From: an uncultured Prevotellaceae bacterium
GTDB taxonomy: Bacteria > Bacteroidota > Bacteroidia > Bacteroidales > Bacteroidaceae
NCBI GenBank assembly: GCA_902771155.1
Contig: CACXVS010000047.1
Span: 1-20,934, forward strand
DNA length: 20,934 nucleotides
Direction: 5' to 3'
Part shown: positions 20,122-20,934 of the stretch, in pieces
How the letters are laid out: the number at the start of each line of letters is the position of its first letter
Numbering within the stretch: position 1 is the stretch's first letter
Program-made: the position numbers and the translations under genes
Notes under the pieces: generated by a model
The model's input: only the letters and a program-made list of their open reading frames with translations
What the model was told of the DNA's origin: nothing
Databases searched by the model: none

Positions 20122-20622
20122 TTACGTCTTGATAAACAATATTTTCCTTCGGTTATCCTTGGGGCGTACAGCGAAATGCAGCCAGAATGTGCCCTTCGGG
20201 CTGCGCTCGATCAGCAGTTCATCGAACTCTTTACCGCTATCTGCGATGTCAAGGAGCGTCGCCGCATACCGAATCGCCTGCTCAATCCCCGTCACGCGGA
20301 TATCCACCGCGCACCCCGTCAGGTGGTTCGAGCCTTTCACGCCCCCAATGGCCTTATTCACCGCCTCGGAGCGGAAACCGCTGTTAATCACAATCGGCTC
20401 CACATTCTTCGAGGTTTCATAATCCTCGCCTGGCTTCAGACAGTACAGCGTGTTGTAGCTGTATCGCAGATCCTCGAGCCAGTTCTCGCAGAGGTTCTTC
20501 AGATTCAACACTGCCGCATGAGGCGGCACATTACTAATACCTTTGACGTTCGTCTTCGTCAGCTCCCCCAACGTAAAGTGAGGCGAGAGCTTTGCTTGTT
20601 TGTTGATTATTTCTTCTGTCAT
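20122..20622 (-). CDS. M15-type peptidoglycan peptidase (phage endolysin-like)
   Basis: 166 aa, no signal peptide. It fits the M15 D-Ala-D-Ala carboxypeptidase / L-Ala-D-Glu endopeptidase group that cuts peptidoglycan stem peptides. The zinc site is visible: SNHLTGCAVDI with His100 and Asp107, and WLHFAV with His149; the upstream Arg84 in INSGFRSEAVN and Glu139 in LLIER complete the usual active-site set. The N-terminal FTLGELTKTNVKGISNVP is the short segment found in Bacteroidota members of this group. The lack of an export signal is usual for phage and satellite endolysins, so this is probably from an integrated element or a domesticated gene. A TACTTTTT box (20642-20635) is a weak promoter candidate, and the large inverted repeat (20653-20823) lies immediately upstream. 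Confidence 0.9.
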   Translation of the reverse strand: MTEEIINKQAKLSPHFTLGELTKTNVKGISNVPPHAAVLNLKNLCENWLEDLRYSYNTLYCLKPGEDYETSKNVEPIVINSGFRSEAVNKAIGGVKGSNHLTGCAVDIRVTGIEQAIRYAATLLDIADSGKEFDELLIERSPKGTFWLHFAVRPKDNRRKILFIKT

Positions 20623-20652
20623 AACTTAATAATTAAAAAGTAAAAATCCCAA

Positions 20653-20823
20653 GACTGCGGCACTGCGGCACTGCGGCTTTTAGTTATTTGTATAGGGCAT
20701 AATTCTTATGATATATTTTATATTATATATTAAATTATAATTTAATATATAATATAAAGTAATGTAAGGTATTTTTCAGTAATTCTCAGATTTCAAATGC
20801 CGCTGTGCCGCAGTGCCGCAGTC
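20653..20823. repeat. concentric inverted-repeat element: (ACTGCGGC)x3 arms around a perfect 42-bp A/T palindrome
   Basis: Left arm 20653-20677 is G plus three tandem ACTGCGGC units. Right arm 20799-20823 is its inverse, GCCGCTGT, GCCGCAGT, GCCGCAGT plus C, with one mismatch in 25 bp. Midway, 20717-20758 is a 42-bp palindrome of A and T only, with two perfect 21-bp halves and no spacer. The centres are 20738.0 (arms) and 20737.5 (palindrome), so the two are concentric. The connecting stretches (20678-20716 and 20759-20798) are not symmetrical. No target-site duplication was seen at the ends. It could be a replication origin or a binding site for a dyad-symmetric protein complex, a small mobile element, or a regulatory site of the peptidase gene. 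Confidence 0.9.
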
Positions 20824-20852
20824 CTATATATTAGTTGTCTTTTCCTGAATAC

Positions 20853-20916
20853 GGTTGACTCTTTTTAGGCCTTGTTATTTAACATTTGTCTACCCATACG
20901 GATTTGGTTGACTCTT
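20853..20916. repeat. GGTTGACTCTT direct repeat at the right edge
   Basis: GGTTGACTCTT at 20853-20863 and 20906-20916, 53 bp apart, both near ATACGG (20851-20855 partly overlapping, and 20897-20902). The stretch from 20824 to the end holds no gene that I can support. Confidence 0.6.
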
Positions 20917-20934
20917 CTCTCTGAGAACAGTTGA

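Noticed and set aside
20653..20823. Integron attC site or simple insertion-sequence remnant
   Set aside because: No attC R/L box core sequences, no transposase fragment and no target-site duplication were seen.
20865..20933. Minus-strand frame entering from the right edge, ending RRVNQIRMGRQMLNNKA
   Set aside because: Only 22 codons are visible and they cover a direct repeat; it could be a gene end, but nothing supports it within the window.

Overview
The window looks like a chromosomal segment of a Prevotella/Bacteroidales species (phylum Bacteroidota). The basis is mixed. Seen directly: at least fifteen promoters with the TAnnTTTG -7 box typical of this phylum, seven of them with a TTTG -33 box 19-20 bases upstream; no clear Shine-Dalgarno sites; a hybrid two-component protein with an AraC-type DNA-binding end; Zn-free type-B L31; a Wzi-type outer-membrane protein; and an M6 protease with a C-terminal tail like those of type IX secretion cargo. 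Species level is an inference I cannot settle.

Left part (1-5775): a surface polysaccharide (capsule/EPS) region. A GT2 glycosyltransferase (236-973) meets, tail to tail, an unrecognised beta-propeller protein (967-2211, minus). From a divergent promoter pair at 2230-2287 a rightward operon follows: GT2 glycosyltransferase, polyprenyl-phosphate sugar transferase, Wzi-like capsule assembly protein and a small lipoprotein overlapping it, closed by a strong terminator (5740-5775). Together these would start a lipid-linked glycan, extend it, and handle it at the outer membrane.

Middle part (5795-15907): mostly housekeeping. A secreted His/Gly/Ser/Arg-rich repeat protein, a histidine phosphatase, a DUF308/HdeD-like membrane protein, uridine kinase, ribosomal protein L31B, a thioredoxin-type glutathione peroxidase with thioredoxin reductase (one peroxide-defence operon), a hybrid kinase without a periplasmic sensor, a sodium:solute symporter overlapping it tail to tail by 68 bp, and a solitary TrpB2-type tryptophan synthase beta chain. 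Genes are tightly packed, with several convergent pairs that touch or overlap.

Right part (15897-20934): all recognised genes are on the minus strand. They are the serine/threonine symporter SstT, an M6-type secreted metalloprotease preceded by a small lipoprotein (a strong terminator lies between them), and an M15-type peptidoglycan peptidase. Beyond that gene lies the most striking non-coding structure of the window: a perfect 42-bp A/T palindrome nested concentrically inside triple 8-bp GC-rich inverted repeats (20653-20823). The lipoprotein gene has a long leader of about 200 nt that may fold. A promoter without a gene (11091-11098, minus) reading into a symmetrical terminator suggests a small RNA.

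I found no rRNA, tRNA, CRISPR array or complete insertion sequence. The best candidates for something undescribed are the concentric palindrome, the lipoprotein/M6 protease operon with its leader and internal terminator, and the orphan small-RNA candidate.
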